This document shows positions 35,833 to 45,924 of a stretch of DNA of 64,000 nt, in pieces. The position numbers were made by a program, and so were the translations under genes. Within the stretch, counting starts at the first letter, position 1, and every line of letters begins with the position of its first letter. The stretch spans positions 93,736 to 157,735 of the forward strand of contig NZ_LR027558.1 of the NCBI RefSeq assembly GCF_900605005.1, written 5' to 3'. The DNA is from Acidipropionibacterium timonense (GTDB lineage Bacteria > Actinomycetota > Actinomycetes > Propionibacteriales > Propionibacteriaceae). The notes beneath the pieces were generated by a model. That model had not been told where the DNA came from and searched no databases. It saw only the letters and a list, made by a program, of their open reading frames with translations.

Positions 35833-37833
35833 TCACGCGGGCAGCCGACGCCCCCAGAAGTCGAGAATCGCCTCGAACCGCTGCCGCCGATGCCACGGCG
35901 ACCCCGACCGGCTCAGCTCGTGGTTCTCGCCCGGGAAGACGAGCAGCTCCGCGTCGACCCCGGCCATGGTGAGCCGGGCGTGGTACTCCAGACCTTGTCC
36001 CAGCGGGCACCGCAGGTCCTGCTCGGAGTGGATGACGAGGGTCGGGGTGGTCACCTGCTCGGCCAGGCGCATCGGCGACTGCCGGTCCATCTCCTCGCGG
36101 GTCGCCCCGTTGTACTGCGGGGCGAAGAACCAGCCGATGTCGGAGGACCCGATGAACGCCGCCGGGTCGAGGTAGCCGCGCTCGACGATGGCCCCGGCCC
36201 ATCGATGGTCGTGGGCGATGATCCAGGCGGTGAGGTATCCCCCGTAGGACCCACCCATGACGCCGACCCGCGCCCCGTCCAGATCCGGGTCGGCGGCGAC
36301 GACCCCGTCGAGGAACCCCAGGACGTCGTCGGCGTCGATCTGCCCGAACCGCCCCACGAGGGCCCGCCCGAAGGCTCGCCCGTACCCCGAGGATCCGCGC
36401 GGATTGCAGGCGACGACGGCATACCCGGCCTCCACGTAGACCTGGAACTCGTCGAAGAAGGACCCGGTGACATGCGCGTAGGGCCCGCCGTGGATGACGA
36501 GGAGCACCGGGTGCGGCCCGGACGCCGCCGGCTTGACCACCCATCCCTCGACCGGCTGGCCGTCGACGTCGACCTCGTGGAGCACCGGCTCGACGACGCG
36601 CGTCACCTGGCGCAGATCGGCACCGAAATCACTGAGCACGGTGAGCCGTCCGCCGTGCACGAGGGCGACCTCACCCGGGGAGCTCGGCGAGACCACGGTG
36701 ACGACGACGCCGTCCGAACCCGGCACCGCGGCCACCGCCTGGACGACGACGTCGGCGTCCAGCAGCACCCGGTCCCCGCCGGCGGTGAACTCGTGCACCC
36801 GCGTCGCCCCGCGCCGTTCCTCGACCGTGACGACCCCGTCCCCGCGCCGCGTGAGCGCGGCGTGGAACACGTCGTCGTCGGCCGACAGCGGGACGAAGCG
36901 ACCCTCCTCGAGCAGCCCGATCCTCGGGTGCGAACCGACGAACTCCAGCCCGCTGGCACCCAGATCGGAGCGCGCGACGAAGATCCGTTGCCCGCGGGCG
37001 CCGGGCTCCTCTCCCTGCTGTCCGACGATGCAGGGCTCGCTCCAGTCGTGGATCTGCCCGTCCTCCTCGGGCAGCTCCTCCTGCTCCCCGGTCTCGACAT
37101 CGAGGCAGACGAGCTCGGCACCCAGGTGGGTGGCCCCGGCCCGTGAGACCGCGGCGACCAGACCCGAGTCGTCGGCGGTGAACACCGGCACCTGCCAGTC
37201 GTCCCCGTCCTCGGTGAGACGCCGGATCGGTGCCAGGCCCGGGACGGGCTCGGCGGCGTGGTCACGGACCCAGCGTCCCACTAGGGGGACGGCCGGCTCG
37301 TCCTGCGGATCGGGGACCTCGACGAGGTGGATCTGCGACGGTCGGTCGAGGAACCATCCGGCGCCCAGGCCGTTGTGGCGCAGCTGCAGCCCACGCAGCG
37401 ACCGGGCGTCCTCGCGCTCGGCCGGCACCCCGTCGAGGGTGCCGTAGCGACCGGCCTGCGGCACCCTCGCCACCACCGCGATCGTCCGCGAGTCGTGCGA
37501 CCAGGAGAACCCGTCGACCCCCAGCGGCAGGTCGGTGAGGACCCACGGTTCCCCGCCGGTCGCCTCGACGAGGGCGAGCTGGGCACTGCCCCCGGGTTGA
37601 CGCCGCAGGAACGCCACGAGGGTGCCGTCCGGACTCACCTGCGGGGCCAGATCGCAGTACCCGCGGGTCATCCGGCGTGCCCCCGACCCGTCGAGGGCCA
37701 CGGTCCACAGCTGGCCGACCTGGTCGTCGGCGACGAAGCTGGGGCGGGTGACGCTCACCACCGCCCAGGCGCCGTCCGGATGGACCGATGGGGCGCTGAG
37801 GGTGGGCAGCAGGCTGAGGTGTTCGGGTTTCAT
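35833..37833 (-). CDS. S9 family serine peptidase
   Basis: A 666-residue prolyl-oligopeptidase/acylaminoacyl-peptidase-type enzyme. The N-terminal ~410 residues form a beta-propeller with WSHDSRTIAV-type repeats. The C-terminal alpha/beta-hydrolase has GGSYGGYLTAW with the nucleophile Ser, SEQDLRCP with the Asp, and PGENHELSRSG with the His. No signal peptide. ATG at 37833 follows TAGGGT (complement of 37841-37846) by 7 nt. It probably degrades short peptides in the cytosol. Confidence 0.93.
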   Translation of the reverse strand: MKPEHLSLLPTLSAPSVHPDGAWAVVSVTRPSFVADDQVGQLWTVALDGSGARRMTRGYCDLAPQVSPDGTLVAFLRRQPGGSAQLALVEATGGEPWVLTDLPLGVDGFSWSHDSRTIAVVARVPQAGRYGTLDGVPAEREDARSLRGLQLRHNGLGAGWFLDRPSQIHLVEVPDPQDEPAVPLVGRWVRDHAAEPVPGLAPIRRLTEDGDDWQVPVFTADDSGLVAAVSRAGATHLGAELVCLDVETGEQEELPEEDGQIHDWSEPCIVGQQGEEPGARGQRIFVARSDLGASGLEFVGSHPRIGLLEEGRFVPLSADDDVFHAALTRRGDGVVTVEERRGATRVHEFTAGGDRVLLDADVVVQAVAAVPGSDGVVVTVVSPSSPGEVALVHGGRLTVLSDFGADLRQVTRVVEPVLHEVDVDGQPVEGWVVKPAASGPHPVLLVIHGGPYAHVTGSFFDEFQVYVEAGYAVVACNPRGSSGYGRAFGRALVGRFGQIDADDVLGFLDGVVAADPDLDGARVGVMGGSYGGYLTAWIIAHDHRWAGAIVERGYLDPAAFIGSSDIGWFFAPQYNGATREEMDRQSPMRLAEQVTTPTLVIHSEQDLRCPLGQGLEYHARLTMAGVDAELLVFPGENHELSRSGSPWHRRQRFEAILDFWGRRLPA

Positions 37834-37937
37834 GGCCTCGACCCTAGTGACCCCCCTCGCCGCCCCGGAATTCCGCCTTCCCGCTGTGTGGATCGCCGTG
37901 TCACCTCGCTGTGACATGGCCCCTCTACGATGCCGCC

Positions 37938-38633
37938 ATGACGCTCATCACCGCCGTCCTGCACGAGACGAGTTGCCCCATGGGTCTGCTCGGCCGGGTG
38001 TGGCAGGAGGTCGGCGTCCGGGTACGCACCGTCGACGCCTGGGTCGACCCGCTGCCGGCGGACCCCGGCGACGCCCTCGTCGTCATGGGCGGGACGATGG
38101 GCGCCTGTGACGACGCCGACGCCCCGTGGTTGGCGCCGACCCGTGAGCTCATCGCGACCTCGGTGCACGCGGGGGTGCCCTTCCTCGGCGTCTGCCTGGG
38201 GCACCAGCTGGCGACGGTCGCGCTGGGCGGGTCGATCCGGCGGTCGGACCATCTCACCCTGGGCCTCACGCCGATGTCGCTCACCGACGCCGGCCGGGAC
38301 GACGCGCTGCTCGCCCCGCTCGGGGCCGCCAGCACCATCCACTACAACAACGACGTCGCGGCCACGCTCCCCGAGGGCGCCGTCCTCCTCGCCGAGGACC
38401 CGACGGGTCAGGTCGAGGCGGTCCGGTTCGCCGACCGCGCCTGGGGGGTGCAGTTCCACCCCGAGTGCACCGCGGAGATCTTCGATGCCTGGACCGTTGG
38501 GCACGGCGTCGACGGCTGGGACCAGCGTCTGGGCTGGCAGGACGCCGTCCGCCGCGCCGAGCAGGTGCGTGCGGCCGACCCGCTGCCCTGGGCGCGCGGA
38601 TTCGCCCTGGCCTTCCTCGACCAGCTCGCCTGA
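37938..38633 (+). CDS. Class I glutamine amidotransferase-like protein
   Basis: A 231-residue stand-alone GATase1 domain with the catalytic triad: Cys in GVCLGHQLAT and His/Glu in GVQFHPECTAE. Similar free-standing proteins are annotated as GMP synthase-like amidotransferases or gamma-glutamyl hydrolases of unknown substrate. TACGAT at 37926-37931 ends 6 nt before the ATG. It is divergent from the S9 peptidase with 104 bp between starts, and convergent with kup. Confidence 0.88.
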   Translation: MTLITAVLHETSCPMGLLGRVWQEVGVRVRTVDAWVDPLPADPGDALVVMGGTMGACDDADAPWLAPTRELIATSVHAGVPFLGVCLGHQLATVALGGSIRRSDHLTLGLTPMSLTDAGRDDALLAPLGAASTIHYNNDVAATLPEGAVLLAEDPTGQVEAVRFADRAWGVQFHPECTAEIFDAWTVGHGVDGWDQRLGWQDAVRRAEQVRAADPLPWARGFALAFLDQLA

Positions 38634-38648
38634 GCCGGGTGACCGGCC

Positions 38649-40697
38649 TCAGATCTCGACGACCTCCCCCATGACGACCGACCGCGTCTTGGGGGTGCGG
38701 AAGACCTTGACCCGGTCGGCCTGGTTGCGGCTCAGGGCGATGTAGACCGCCTTGCGCCAGGGCGACATCCGGTTGCGGGAGGCGGGGGAGTCGGGGTCGG
38801 CGGGATCACCGCGTTTGACTTCGGCCACCGACATGAAATACACCGCCTGGGCCATGTCGACCTGGAGCTCGGGGATCTTGTCGCAGGCCAGGGCGAGAGC
38901 CTTGGGGACGTCCTGGGAGTCGGTGAACCCCACGTGGCACTCGACATAGGCGATGCCGTCGTCGGGGTTGCCCAGGTCGGTCACCTGGACCCGGTCCTTG
39001 TGGCGGATGTGCGGGACGTCCTCGTCGACGATGGAGACGATGACGTTGCGCTCATGGAGGACGTGGTTGAAGCGCAGGTTGTTGCGCAGGGCCAGCGGCG
39101 TCGTCACCCGGTCGGGGTGCGGGTATATGGCCAGCCCGGGCACCCGGCGCGGATTCTCCCGGGCGACCCAGTCGAGGAAGTCCTCGAGCGGTCCCTCGGC
39201 GGCGGCACGCTCCCGGAAGACCATCTCGGTGCCCTTGCGCCAGGTCGTCATGATGGTGATGGCGCCGGCCCCGATGACGAGCGGGATCCAGCCTCCCGAG
39301 ACGATCTTGAGCAGGTTGGCGGTGAAGATGACGAGCTCCAGTCCGCCGATGACGACGCCGATGAGGACGACCGCCCAGGTCGGCCAGCGCCAGGCGTCGT
39401 GGGCCAGGACGAGGAAGAGGGTCGTCGTGAGGAGGAGGGTCCCGGTGACCGCCAGGCCGTAGGCCGTCGCCAGATGGGCCGAGGACTGGAAGATCGCGAT
39501 GAGGATGAGCACCCCGCTGAAGAGGATCCAGTTGACCTCGGGGATGTAGATCTGGCCGCCCTCCTGCTTCGACGTGTGTCGGATCGACAACCTGGGCATG
39601 AGGCCCAGGCGGGAGGCCTGGTGGCTCATCGAGAAGGTGCCCGAGATGACGGCCTGGGAGGCGATGATCGTCGCCAGGGTGGCCACGGCGACCAGTGGGA
39701 TCGTCGCCCAGGAGGGGGCCATCCGGAAGAACGGGTTGTCGACCCAGTCGGGGTGGATGAGCAGCATCGCCCCCTGCCCCAGGTAGTTGAGGACGAGGGA
39801 GGGGCCGACGAGCCCGAACCAGGCGATCCGGATGGGACGGGCCCCGACGTGGCCCATGTCGGCGTAGAGGGCCTCGGCGCCGGTGATGGTGAGGACGACG
39901 GCGCCCATGGCCACGAAGGCCATCCACGGCCGGTCGAGGGCGAAGAGCACGGCCCAGTGCGGCGACAGCGCCGCCAGGATGACCGGATGACGGATGATCC
40001 ACGGCAGGCCGAGGGCCGCCAGGGCCAGGAACCACGCCGTCATGACCGGGCCGAAGGCCTTGCCGATGATCCCGGTGCCGTTGCGTTGGATGGCGAAGAG
40101 GACGGTGAGGATGACGACGGAGGCCGGCAGGACGGCCTCGGCCAGGGTCGGGTCGATGACGGCCAGGCCCTCGATGGCGCTCATGACGGAGATGGCCGGG
40201 GTGATCATCGAGTCGCCGTAGAAGAGCGAGGCGCCGACGATGCCCAGGGTGAGGGCGACCGCCGTGGTGCGGGCGCGGTTCTCGAGCAGACGCCGTACCA
40301 GCGCCATGAGCGCCAGGATGCCGCCCTCGCCGGCGTTGTCGGCCCGCATGACGAGGACGAGGTACTTGATGCAGACGATGAGGACGAGGGTCCACACGAT
40401 CATCGAGACGATGCCCAGGACGTCGGCATGGGTCGGCGTCACGGCGTGGTGCTCGATGGCGAAGACCGTCTGCATCGAGTACAGCGGGGAGGTGCCGATG
40501 TCGCCGAAGACGATGCCCAGGGCGGCCAGGACGAGTCCGGCCACCTTGCCCTTCCCCGGTTCCGGGGTGGGGGCGGGGACGGTGCCCGTGGCCGGGGTGT
40601 CGGCCCGGCAGGGTGTCGAGGACCCGTCGGGGGATCCGCCGGCGTCGGGTCGGGGTTCCTCGGGTGTGTCGTGCGCAGCAGCGCAGTCGTCAGTCAC
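38649..40697 (-). CDS. kup: Low-affinity potassium uptake protein Kup
   Basis: A 682-residue K+/H+ symporter. A ~50-residue Pro-rich cytosolic start leads to the KUP hallmark LGIVFGDIGTSPLYSMQTVF, about 12 transmembrane helices including ASLFYGDSMITPAISVMSAI, and a ~200-residue soluble C-terminus. GTG at 40697 with CATACT (complement of 40704-40709) 6 nt upstream fits leaderless translation; the frame is open far upstream only because of the glycogen gene shadow. Confidence 0.95.
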   Translation of the reverse strand: MTDDCAAAHDTPEEPRPDAGGSPDGSSTPCRADTPATGTVPAPTPEPGKGKVAGLVLAALGIVFGDIGTSPLYSMQTVFAIEHHAVTPTHADVLGIVSMIVWTLVLIVCIKYLVLVMRADNAGEGGILALMALVRRLLENRARTTAVALTLGIVGASLFYGDSMITPAISVMSAIEGLAVIDPTLAEAVLPASVVILTVLFAIQRNGTGIIGKAFGPVMTAWFLALAALGLPWIIRHPVILAALSPHWAVLFALDRPWMAFVAMGAVVLTITGAEALYADMGHVGARPIRIAWFGLVGPSLVLNYLGQGAMLLIHPDWVDNPFFRMAPSWATIPLVAVATLATIIASQAVISGTFSMSHQASRLGLMPRLSIRHTSKQEGGQIYIPEVNWILFSGVLILIAIFQSSAHLATAYGLAVTGTLLLTTTLFLVLAHDAWRWPTWAVVLIGVVIGGLELVIFTANLLKIVSGGWIPLVIGAGAITIMTTWRKGTEMVFRERAAAEGPLEDFLDWVARENPRRVPGLAIYPHPDRVTTPLALRNNLRFNHVLHERNVIVSIVDEDVPHIRHKDRVQVTDLGNPDDGIAYVECHVGFTDSQDVPKALALACDKIPELQVDMAQAVYFMSVAEVKRGDPADPDSPASRNRMSPWRKAVYIALSRNQADRVKVFRTPKTRSVVMGEVVEI

Positions 40698-40764
40698 TGC
40701 ATCAGTATGGGCCGCCGGCCTGCCGCGCCCAAGTCGGGTCGGTGACGTGATCGCGGCGCGCCGG

Positions 40765-42621
40765 TCAGTCCCGGGTGAGGATGATGACCGAGTACGGCGG
40801 CAGCACGAGCTGGGCGCTGGCCGGGTGCCCGTCGTAGTCGTCCTCGACGGCGGTGACCGAACCCGGCACCTCGACCCCGTCGAAGAGCTCGGAGTACACC
40901 TTGGCGTCACTGTCGAGACGGACGGTCCACGTGCCCGCTGCGGGCATCCCCACCGTGTACTCACCCCAGGTGCGCGCGTCGAGGTTGACCGCCACGACGA
41001 CGTCGTCCCCCGGGCCGCCGTCGAGCCAGCGGTGGAAGGCGTAGACGTGGTTGTCCGGGTGCAGGTGGAGGGTCTGGACGTGCTGGCCGGTGAGGCCCGC
41101 CGAGACGCCGTCGCGGTCGAGGCGCAGCCCGATGAGGTCGCGGTAGAGGGCGTTGATCCCGGTGAACTCGCGGATCTGGTCCCAGTGCAACGGCACCGTG
41201 TCGCGGAACCACTCGCCCTCGAGGAACTCCTGGCCCTGGAAGAGCATCGGCACCCCGGGGGCGGTGAGGGCCAGGGCGGCGCCGAGGGTCGAGCGTTTCT
41301 GCGCGAAGTAGCCGGTGGGGTCGTCCGGATCGATCTCCTGGGGCACGCGGGCCGAACCGTTGGCCACCTCGTCGTGGGACTCGGTGTAGATGACGCGGCT
41401 GAAGGCGTCGCCGTAGCTGAACTCCACGGCGTCGCGCACGGCCGCCATGTCCCGGGCGGCGTCGTCGGGGGTGATGACGGCGGCCCGGACGGGGTGGACG
41501 AAGTGGTTGTCCCACTGGGCGTGGAAGGCGGCACCGGCGTCCGAGGTCGACACGACGAGGGCCTCCCCGTGGAGATCCTCGGCGATGGTGACGGCCCGCG
41601 GGTGGCGCGACCGCACCTCCGTGTTGATCCACCGGGTGAGGGACCACCCCTCCGGGATGTTCATGACGGTGGCGTCGACCGAGCGCATGTACGGGGTCAT
41701 GTCGTAGCGCAGACCGTCGGCGTGGAACTCCTCGAGCCACATGAGGGCGTTGTCGCGGATGAACTCGCGCACCTCACCGCGCCCGTAGTCGGGGCGGGTG
41801 TCGCCCCACGGCGTCGAGGAGCGCCAGTCGTTGTAGAAGTAGATGCCGCCCTTGTCGTTCTCGGCCCACCCGTCGAACTGCCACAGGTCGAGGTCGGAGG
41901 GACCGAAGTGGTTGTAGACGACGTCGATGACGACGGCCAGGCCCCGGGCGTGGGCGGCGCGGATGACCTCGCGCAGCGCGTCGGGGCCGCCGTAGGCGCT
42001 CTCGACCGCGAAGAGGTGGCTGGGGTTGTAACCCCAGGAGTAGTCGCCGGCGAACTCCATGAGCGGCATGAGCTCGATGACGTTGACCCCGAGGGAGGCC
42101 AGGTAGCCCAGCCGCTCCTCGAGGTTCTCCAGGGTGGCCGGGTGGCCGTCGTCGGGGCTGGGGTCGAAGAAGGTCCCGACGTGGGCCTCGTAGATGACCA
42201 TCCGATTGAGGTCGGGGGCGGTGAACGAGTCACCGCGCCAGTCGAAGGCCGACGGGTCGGTGATGACGCCGTTGCCGACCGAGCTCGTCACGTCGCGGGC
42301 GTAGGGGTCGATCCGGCTCAGCGTGAGGTCGCCGTTGGTGAGGACGAAGCGGTACTCGTCGCCGACCCGGGCGCCCCGGCTCCCGTCCCCGTGGCTCCCG
42401 TCCTGTCGGACCTCGCCGTACCAGTAGCCGTTGCCCTCCGACTCCAGGGGGTGTGACGGCGTCGGGCGTGGGTCGGCCTCGTCGGGCAGGGCCGACCAGT
42501 CGTCGAAGGTGCCGGTCACGGCGACCGAGTCGGCGTGTGGGGCCCACACCCGGAAGGCGACGCCGTCGGGCAGGACGATGGCTCCCATGCCGGTGGCGTG
42601 GGAGGTGGTGGTCGAGGACAT
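40765..42621 (-). CDS. GH13 alpha-glucan branching-enzyme-like protein
   Basis: A 618-residue GH13 enzyme. An N-terminal CBM48/early-set domain (about 1-110) precedes the barrel. The catalytic nucleophile Asp is in LRYDMTPYMR, the acid/base Glu in VTIAEDLHGE, and the third Asp in TESHDEVAN; a C-terminal beta domain ends in PPYSVIILTRD. Best match in character is 1,4-alpha-glucan branching enzyme (GlgB), but trehalose-forming TreZ-type hydrolases share the EAHVGTFF region, so specificity is open. AGGAG precedes the ATG. It diverges from the YbaK and glgP genes, suggesting glycogen metabolism. Confidence 0.82.
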   Translation of the reverse strand: MSSTTTSHATGMGAIVLPDGVAFRVWAPHADSVAVTGTFDDWSALPDEADPRPTPSHPLESEGNGYWYGEVRQDGSHGDGSRGARVGDEYRFVLTNGDLTLSRIDPYARDVTSSVGNGVITDPSAFDWRGDSFTAPDLNRMVIYEAHVGTFFDPSPDDGHPATLENLEERLGYLASLGVNVIELMPLMEFAGDYSWGYNPSHLFAVESAYGGPDALREVIRAAHARGLAVVIDVVYNHFGPSDLDLWQFDGWAENDKGGIYFYNDWRSSTPWGDTRPDYGRGEVREFIRDNALMWLEEFHADGLRYDMTPYMRSVDATVMNIPEGWSLTRWINTEVRSRHPRAVTIAEDLHGEALVVSTSDAGAAFHAQWDNHFVHPVRAAVITPDDAARDMAAVRDAVEFSYGDAFSRVIYTESHDEVANGSARVPQEIDPDDPTGYFAQKRSTLGAALALTAPGVPMLFQGQEFLEGEWFRDTVPLHWDQIREFTGINALYRDLIGLRLDRDGVSAGLTGQHVQTLHLHPDNHVYAFHRWLDGGPGDDVVVAVNLDARTWGEYTVGMPAAGTWTVRLDSDAKVYSELFDGVEVPGSVTAVEDDYDGHPASAQLVLPPYSVIILTRD

Positions 42622-42637
42622 GGCGCTCCTGGGGACT

Positions 42638-42692
42638 GGGTGAGTGGGGACTGGGTGAATGGGGGCCGGGTGAGTGGGGTTGGGGCGGGGCC
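42638..42692. repeat. Short degenerate tandem repeat upstream of the GH13 gene
   Basis: About four degenerate copies of a CTGGGTGAGTGGGG-like unit lie between the GH13 start and its promoter region. They are not coding and have no spacer structure. Possibly a slippage-prone leader. Confidence 0.55.
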
Positions 42693-42805
42693 GGATGCTG
42701 CCCCGGTGCGATCGTCATCCTAGGAGGATTCGGTGTCGCTCGACCGGCAGACGCGACGACATGATGATATGGGACGCCGTCTCGCAGGCTGGTTAGGCTG
42801 GGATC

Positions 42806-43327
42806 ATGTTCGACATCTGGGAGCACCTGCCCGCCATCGACCATACCGAGCTGCTGGGGGAGCCGGTGCGTCGGCTCATCGGCCTGCTGCCCGACGCGGA
42901 GGTCTTCGTCATCGACCCGGCGCTGTCGGACACCGAGGCCCTGTGCGCCGCCGCGGGGGAGGGACCGCAGACCTGCGGCAACTGCGTCATCGTCCGCGGA
43001 CGACGAGGAGACATCGAGCGGACCGTGGCCTGCCTGGCCCTGGCGACGACCAGGGTCGACGTCAACAGGCTCGTCCGCAGGAGGCTCGACGTGCGCAAGG
43101 CCTCCTTCGCCCCCATGGACGACGCCGTCGCCGAGTCCGGCATGGAGTACGGGGCCATCACCCCGGTCGGTCTGCCCGAGGACTGGCCCATCTGGATCGA
43201 CCCGCGGGTCGCCGCCGCCGACCGGGTGTGCATCGGGGCCGGGACGCGCTCGGCCAAGCTCCTCGTCACCGGGGCCGACCTGCTGGCCCTGCCGAACACC
43301 GAGGTCGTCGACGGGCTCGCCAGCTGA
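42806..43327 (+). CDS. YbaK/EbsC-type aminoacyl-tRNA deacylase
   Basis: A 173-residue editing-domain protein that in this family hydrolyses mischarged tRNA, typically Cys- or Ala-tRNA-Pro. Landmarks: QTCGNCVIVRGRRG, the Arg/Lys-rich VRRRLDVRKASFA with the conserved Lys, and GMEYGAITPVGLP. TAGGCT at 42794-42799 ends 6 nt before the ATG. glgP follows 161 bp later on the same strand, probably with its own promoter. Confidence 0.87.
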   Translation: MFDIWEHLPAIDHTELLGEPVRRLIGLLPDAEVFVIDPALSDTEALCAAAGEGPQTCGNCVIVRGRRGDIERTVACLALATTRVDVNRLVRRRLDVRKASFAPMDDAVAESGMEYGAITPVGLPEDWPIWIDPRVAAADRVCIGAGTRSAKLLVTGADLLALPNTEVVDGLAS

Positions 43328-43488
43328 GCCGTCCGCCCTGTGCGGGTGGGCAGGCCGGCCCGCGACGGACTATCGTGACCGTGACCATCAGGGTTTCCCT
43401 GCGCGACGACGCGCCACCGGTGGCGGCGTCGCGCCGCCGGTGGCGTCCAGCGGGCACGGCCCCTGCTGACCCATCAGGAAGGGAACAC

Positions 43489-45852
43489 ATGTCCAACGAC
43501 TTCGGGTGCGACGTCGCGGCTCAGGTGCGGGCGGAGTCCGGGCGACCGGTCGACTCGTCCACGACCATGGAGGTGTGGCAGGGCCTGTCCCGCGCGGTCG
43601 TCAGCCGCGTCGCCACCGACTGGAACAGGACCACCCGCCAGTACCGGGCCGGGCGGATGGAGCACTACTTCTCGGCCGAGTTCCTCATGGGCCGGGCGCT
43701 CCTCAACAACCTGTCCAACCTCGGCATGGTCGAGCAGGCCCGTTCGGCGCTGGCCGCGCACGGGATCAACCTGTCCGACGTCCTCGACCAGGAGCCCGAC
43801 GCCGCCCTGGGCAACGGTGGCCTGGGCCGACTGGCGGCCTGTTTCCTCGATTCCTGCGCCACCCTCGACCTGCCGGTCGACGGCTACGGCATCCTCTACC
43901 GCTACGGCCTGTTCCGCCAGAGCTTCTCCGACGGCTTCCAGGTCGAGGAGCCCGACTCCTGGATGGAGGACGAGTACCCCTTCATCATCCGCCGTGAGGA
44001 GGCCAAGCGGGTCGTCCACTACGCCGACCTCGACGTCTACGCCGTCCCCTACGACATGCCGATCACCGGCTACGGGACGAAGAACGTCAACACCCTGCGG
44101 CTGTGGAAGGCCGAGCCGATCCGCGAGTTCGACTACGACGCCTTCAACTCGCAGCGGTTCACCGACGCCATCGTCGACCGTGAGCGCACCATGGACATCT
44201 CCCGGGTGCTGTACCCCAACGACACCACGTACGAGGGCAAGGTGCTGCGGGTGCGCCAGCAGTACTTCTTCTGCTCGGCGTCGCTGCAGGAGATGGTCGA
44301 CAACTACGTCGAGCACCACGGCGCCAACCTCAACGGGTTCGCCGACTTCAACTCGATCCAGCTCAACGACACCCACCCGGTGCTGGCCATCCCCGAGCTC
44401 ATGCGTCTGCTCATGGACGAGCACGGACTCGGGTGGGACGCCGCCTGGGCCGTCGTCCGCCGGACCTTCGCCTACACCAACCACACGGTGCTGGCCGAGG
44501 CCCTCGAGACCTGGGAGGTCTCGATCTTCGAGCGCCTCTTCCCGCGGATCGTCGAGATCGTCCGCGAGATCGACCGGCGCTTCCGTGCCGAGATGGCCGA
44601 GCGCGGCCTGTCCGGCGACCTCGTCGAGTACATGGCCCCGGTCAGCGGCGGCCGGGTGCGGATGGCGTGGATCGCCTGCTACGCCTCGTACTCGATCAAC
44701 GGCGTCGCGGCCCTGCACACCGAGATCATCAAGCGCGAGACCCTCAAGCCGTGGCACGACCTGTGGCCCGAGCGGTTCAACAACAAGACCAACGGTGTCA
44801 CCCCACGCCGCTGGCTCAAGCAGTGCAACCCGCGCCTGGCGACCCTCCTCGACGACGTCACCGGATCGGACGCCTGGGTGCGCGACCTCACCGTCCTCGG
44901 CCGGTTCACCGACGACGTCCCCGAGACCGTCTACGACCGGCTCACCGAGATCAAGCGGGCCAACAAGGTCGACTTCGCCACCTGGGTGGCCCGACGCGAG
45001 GGTGTCGAGATCGACCCCGAGGCCATCTTCGACGTCCAGATCAAGAGGCTCCACGAGTACAAGCGTCAGCTGCTCAACGCCTTCTACATCCTCGACCTGT
45101 ACTTCCGGCTCAAGGCCGACCCCGAGCTCGAGGTGCCCTCGCGGGTCTTCATCTTCGGGGCCAAGGCCGCTCCCGGGTACATCCGGGCCAAGGCGGTCAT
45201 CAAGCTCATCAACTCCATCGCCGAGCTCGTCAACGACGACCCGGCCATCAATGGGCGCCTCAAGGTCGTCTTCGTCCACAACTACAACGTCTCCCCGGCC
45301 GAGCACATCATCCCGGCCGCCGACGTGTCCGAGCAGATCTCGATGGCCGGCAAGGAGGCGTCGGGCACCTCGAACATGAAGTTCATGATGAACGGCGCCC
45401 TCACCCTGGGCACCCTCGACGGGGCCAATGTCGAGATCCTCGACGCCGTCGGTGACGACAACGCCTACATCTTCGGGGCCACCGAGGAGCAGCTCCCGGG
45501 CCTGCGCGAGTCCTACGACCCGGTGTGGCACTACGAGAACGTCCCGGGGCTCAAGCGGGTCCTCGACGCCCTCGTCGACGGCACCCTCGACGACAACGGT
45601 TCGGGCTGGTTCGCCGACCTGCGCCGCAGCCTCATGGAGGGCGGCAACCAGGCCGACACGTACTACGTCCTGGGCGACTTCGAGTCCTACCGGACGACGA
45701 AGGACGCCATGGCGCAGGACTACCTCGACCAGCGGTCCTGGGCGCGCAAGGCGTGGGTCAACATCACCCGATCGGGTCGGTTCTCCTCGGACCGCACCAT
45801 CAGCGACTACGCCGAGAACGTCTGGAAGGTCTCGGCCAGCCCGGTGAAGTGA
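43489..45852 (+). CDS. glgP: Glycogen phosphorylase
   Basis: A 787-residue GT35 enzyme releasing glucose 1-phosphate from glycogen or maltodextrin using pyridoxal phosphate. The N-terminal part has RMEHYFSAEFLMGRALLNNL and ALGNGGLGRLAACFLDS; the PLP site is KEASGTSNMKFMMNGALT with the Schiff-base Lys. Length is close to the bacterial norm of about 800. A GGAAGGGA ribosome binding site lies 8 nt before the ATG. With the divergent GH13 gene it forms a glycogen turnover locus. Confidence 0.96.
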   Translation: MSNDFGCDVAAQVRAESGRPVDSSTTMEVWQGLSRAVVSRVATDWNRTTRQYRAGRMEHYFSAEFLMGRALLNNLSNLGMVEQARSALAAHGINLSDVLDQEPDAALGNGGLGRLAACFLDSCATLDLPVDGYGILYRYGLFRQSFSDGFQVEEPDSWMEDEYPFIIRREEAKRVVHYADLDVYAVPYDMPITGYGTKNVNTLRLWKAEPIREFDYDAFNSQRFTDAIVDRERTMDISRVLYPNDTTYEGKVLRVRQQYFFCSASLQEMVDNYVEHHGANLNGFADFNSIQLNDTHPVLAIPELMRLLMDEHGLGWDAAWAVVRRTFAYTNHTVLAEALETWEVSIFERLFPRIVEIVREIDRRFRAEMAERGLSGDLVEYMAPVSGGRVRMAWIACYASYSINGVAALHTEIIKRETLKPWHDLWPERFNNKTNGVTPRRWLKQCNPRLATLLDDVTGSDAWVRDLTVLGRFTDDVPETVYDRLTEIKRANKVDFATWVARREGVEIDPEAIFDVQIKRLHEYKRQLLNAFYILDLYFRLKADPELEVPSRVFIFGAKAAPGYIRAKAVIKLINSIAELVNDDPAINGRLKVVFVHNYNVSPAEHIIPAADVSEQISMAGKEASGTSNMKFMMNGALTLGTLDGANVEILDAVGDDNAYIFGATEEQLPGLRESYDPVWHYENVPGLKRVLDALVDGTLDDNGSGWFADLRRSLMEGGNQADTYYVLGDFESYRTTKDAMAQDYLDQRSWARKAWVNITRSGRFSSDRTISDYAENVWKVSASPVK

Positions 45853-45924
45853 TCCGGCTCCTCACGCGGGCGGCTCCGGTCGCTCGTGTGAGGGCGCCCC
45901 GACCGGCGCGCGGCGTCGGGTCGC

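Noticed and set aside
42638..42692. CRISPR-like direct repeats
   Set aside because: Repeats of about 14 bp follow each other without unique spacers, and no cas genes are present in the window.
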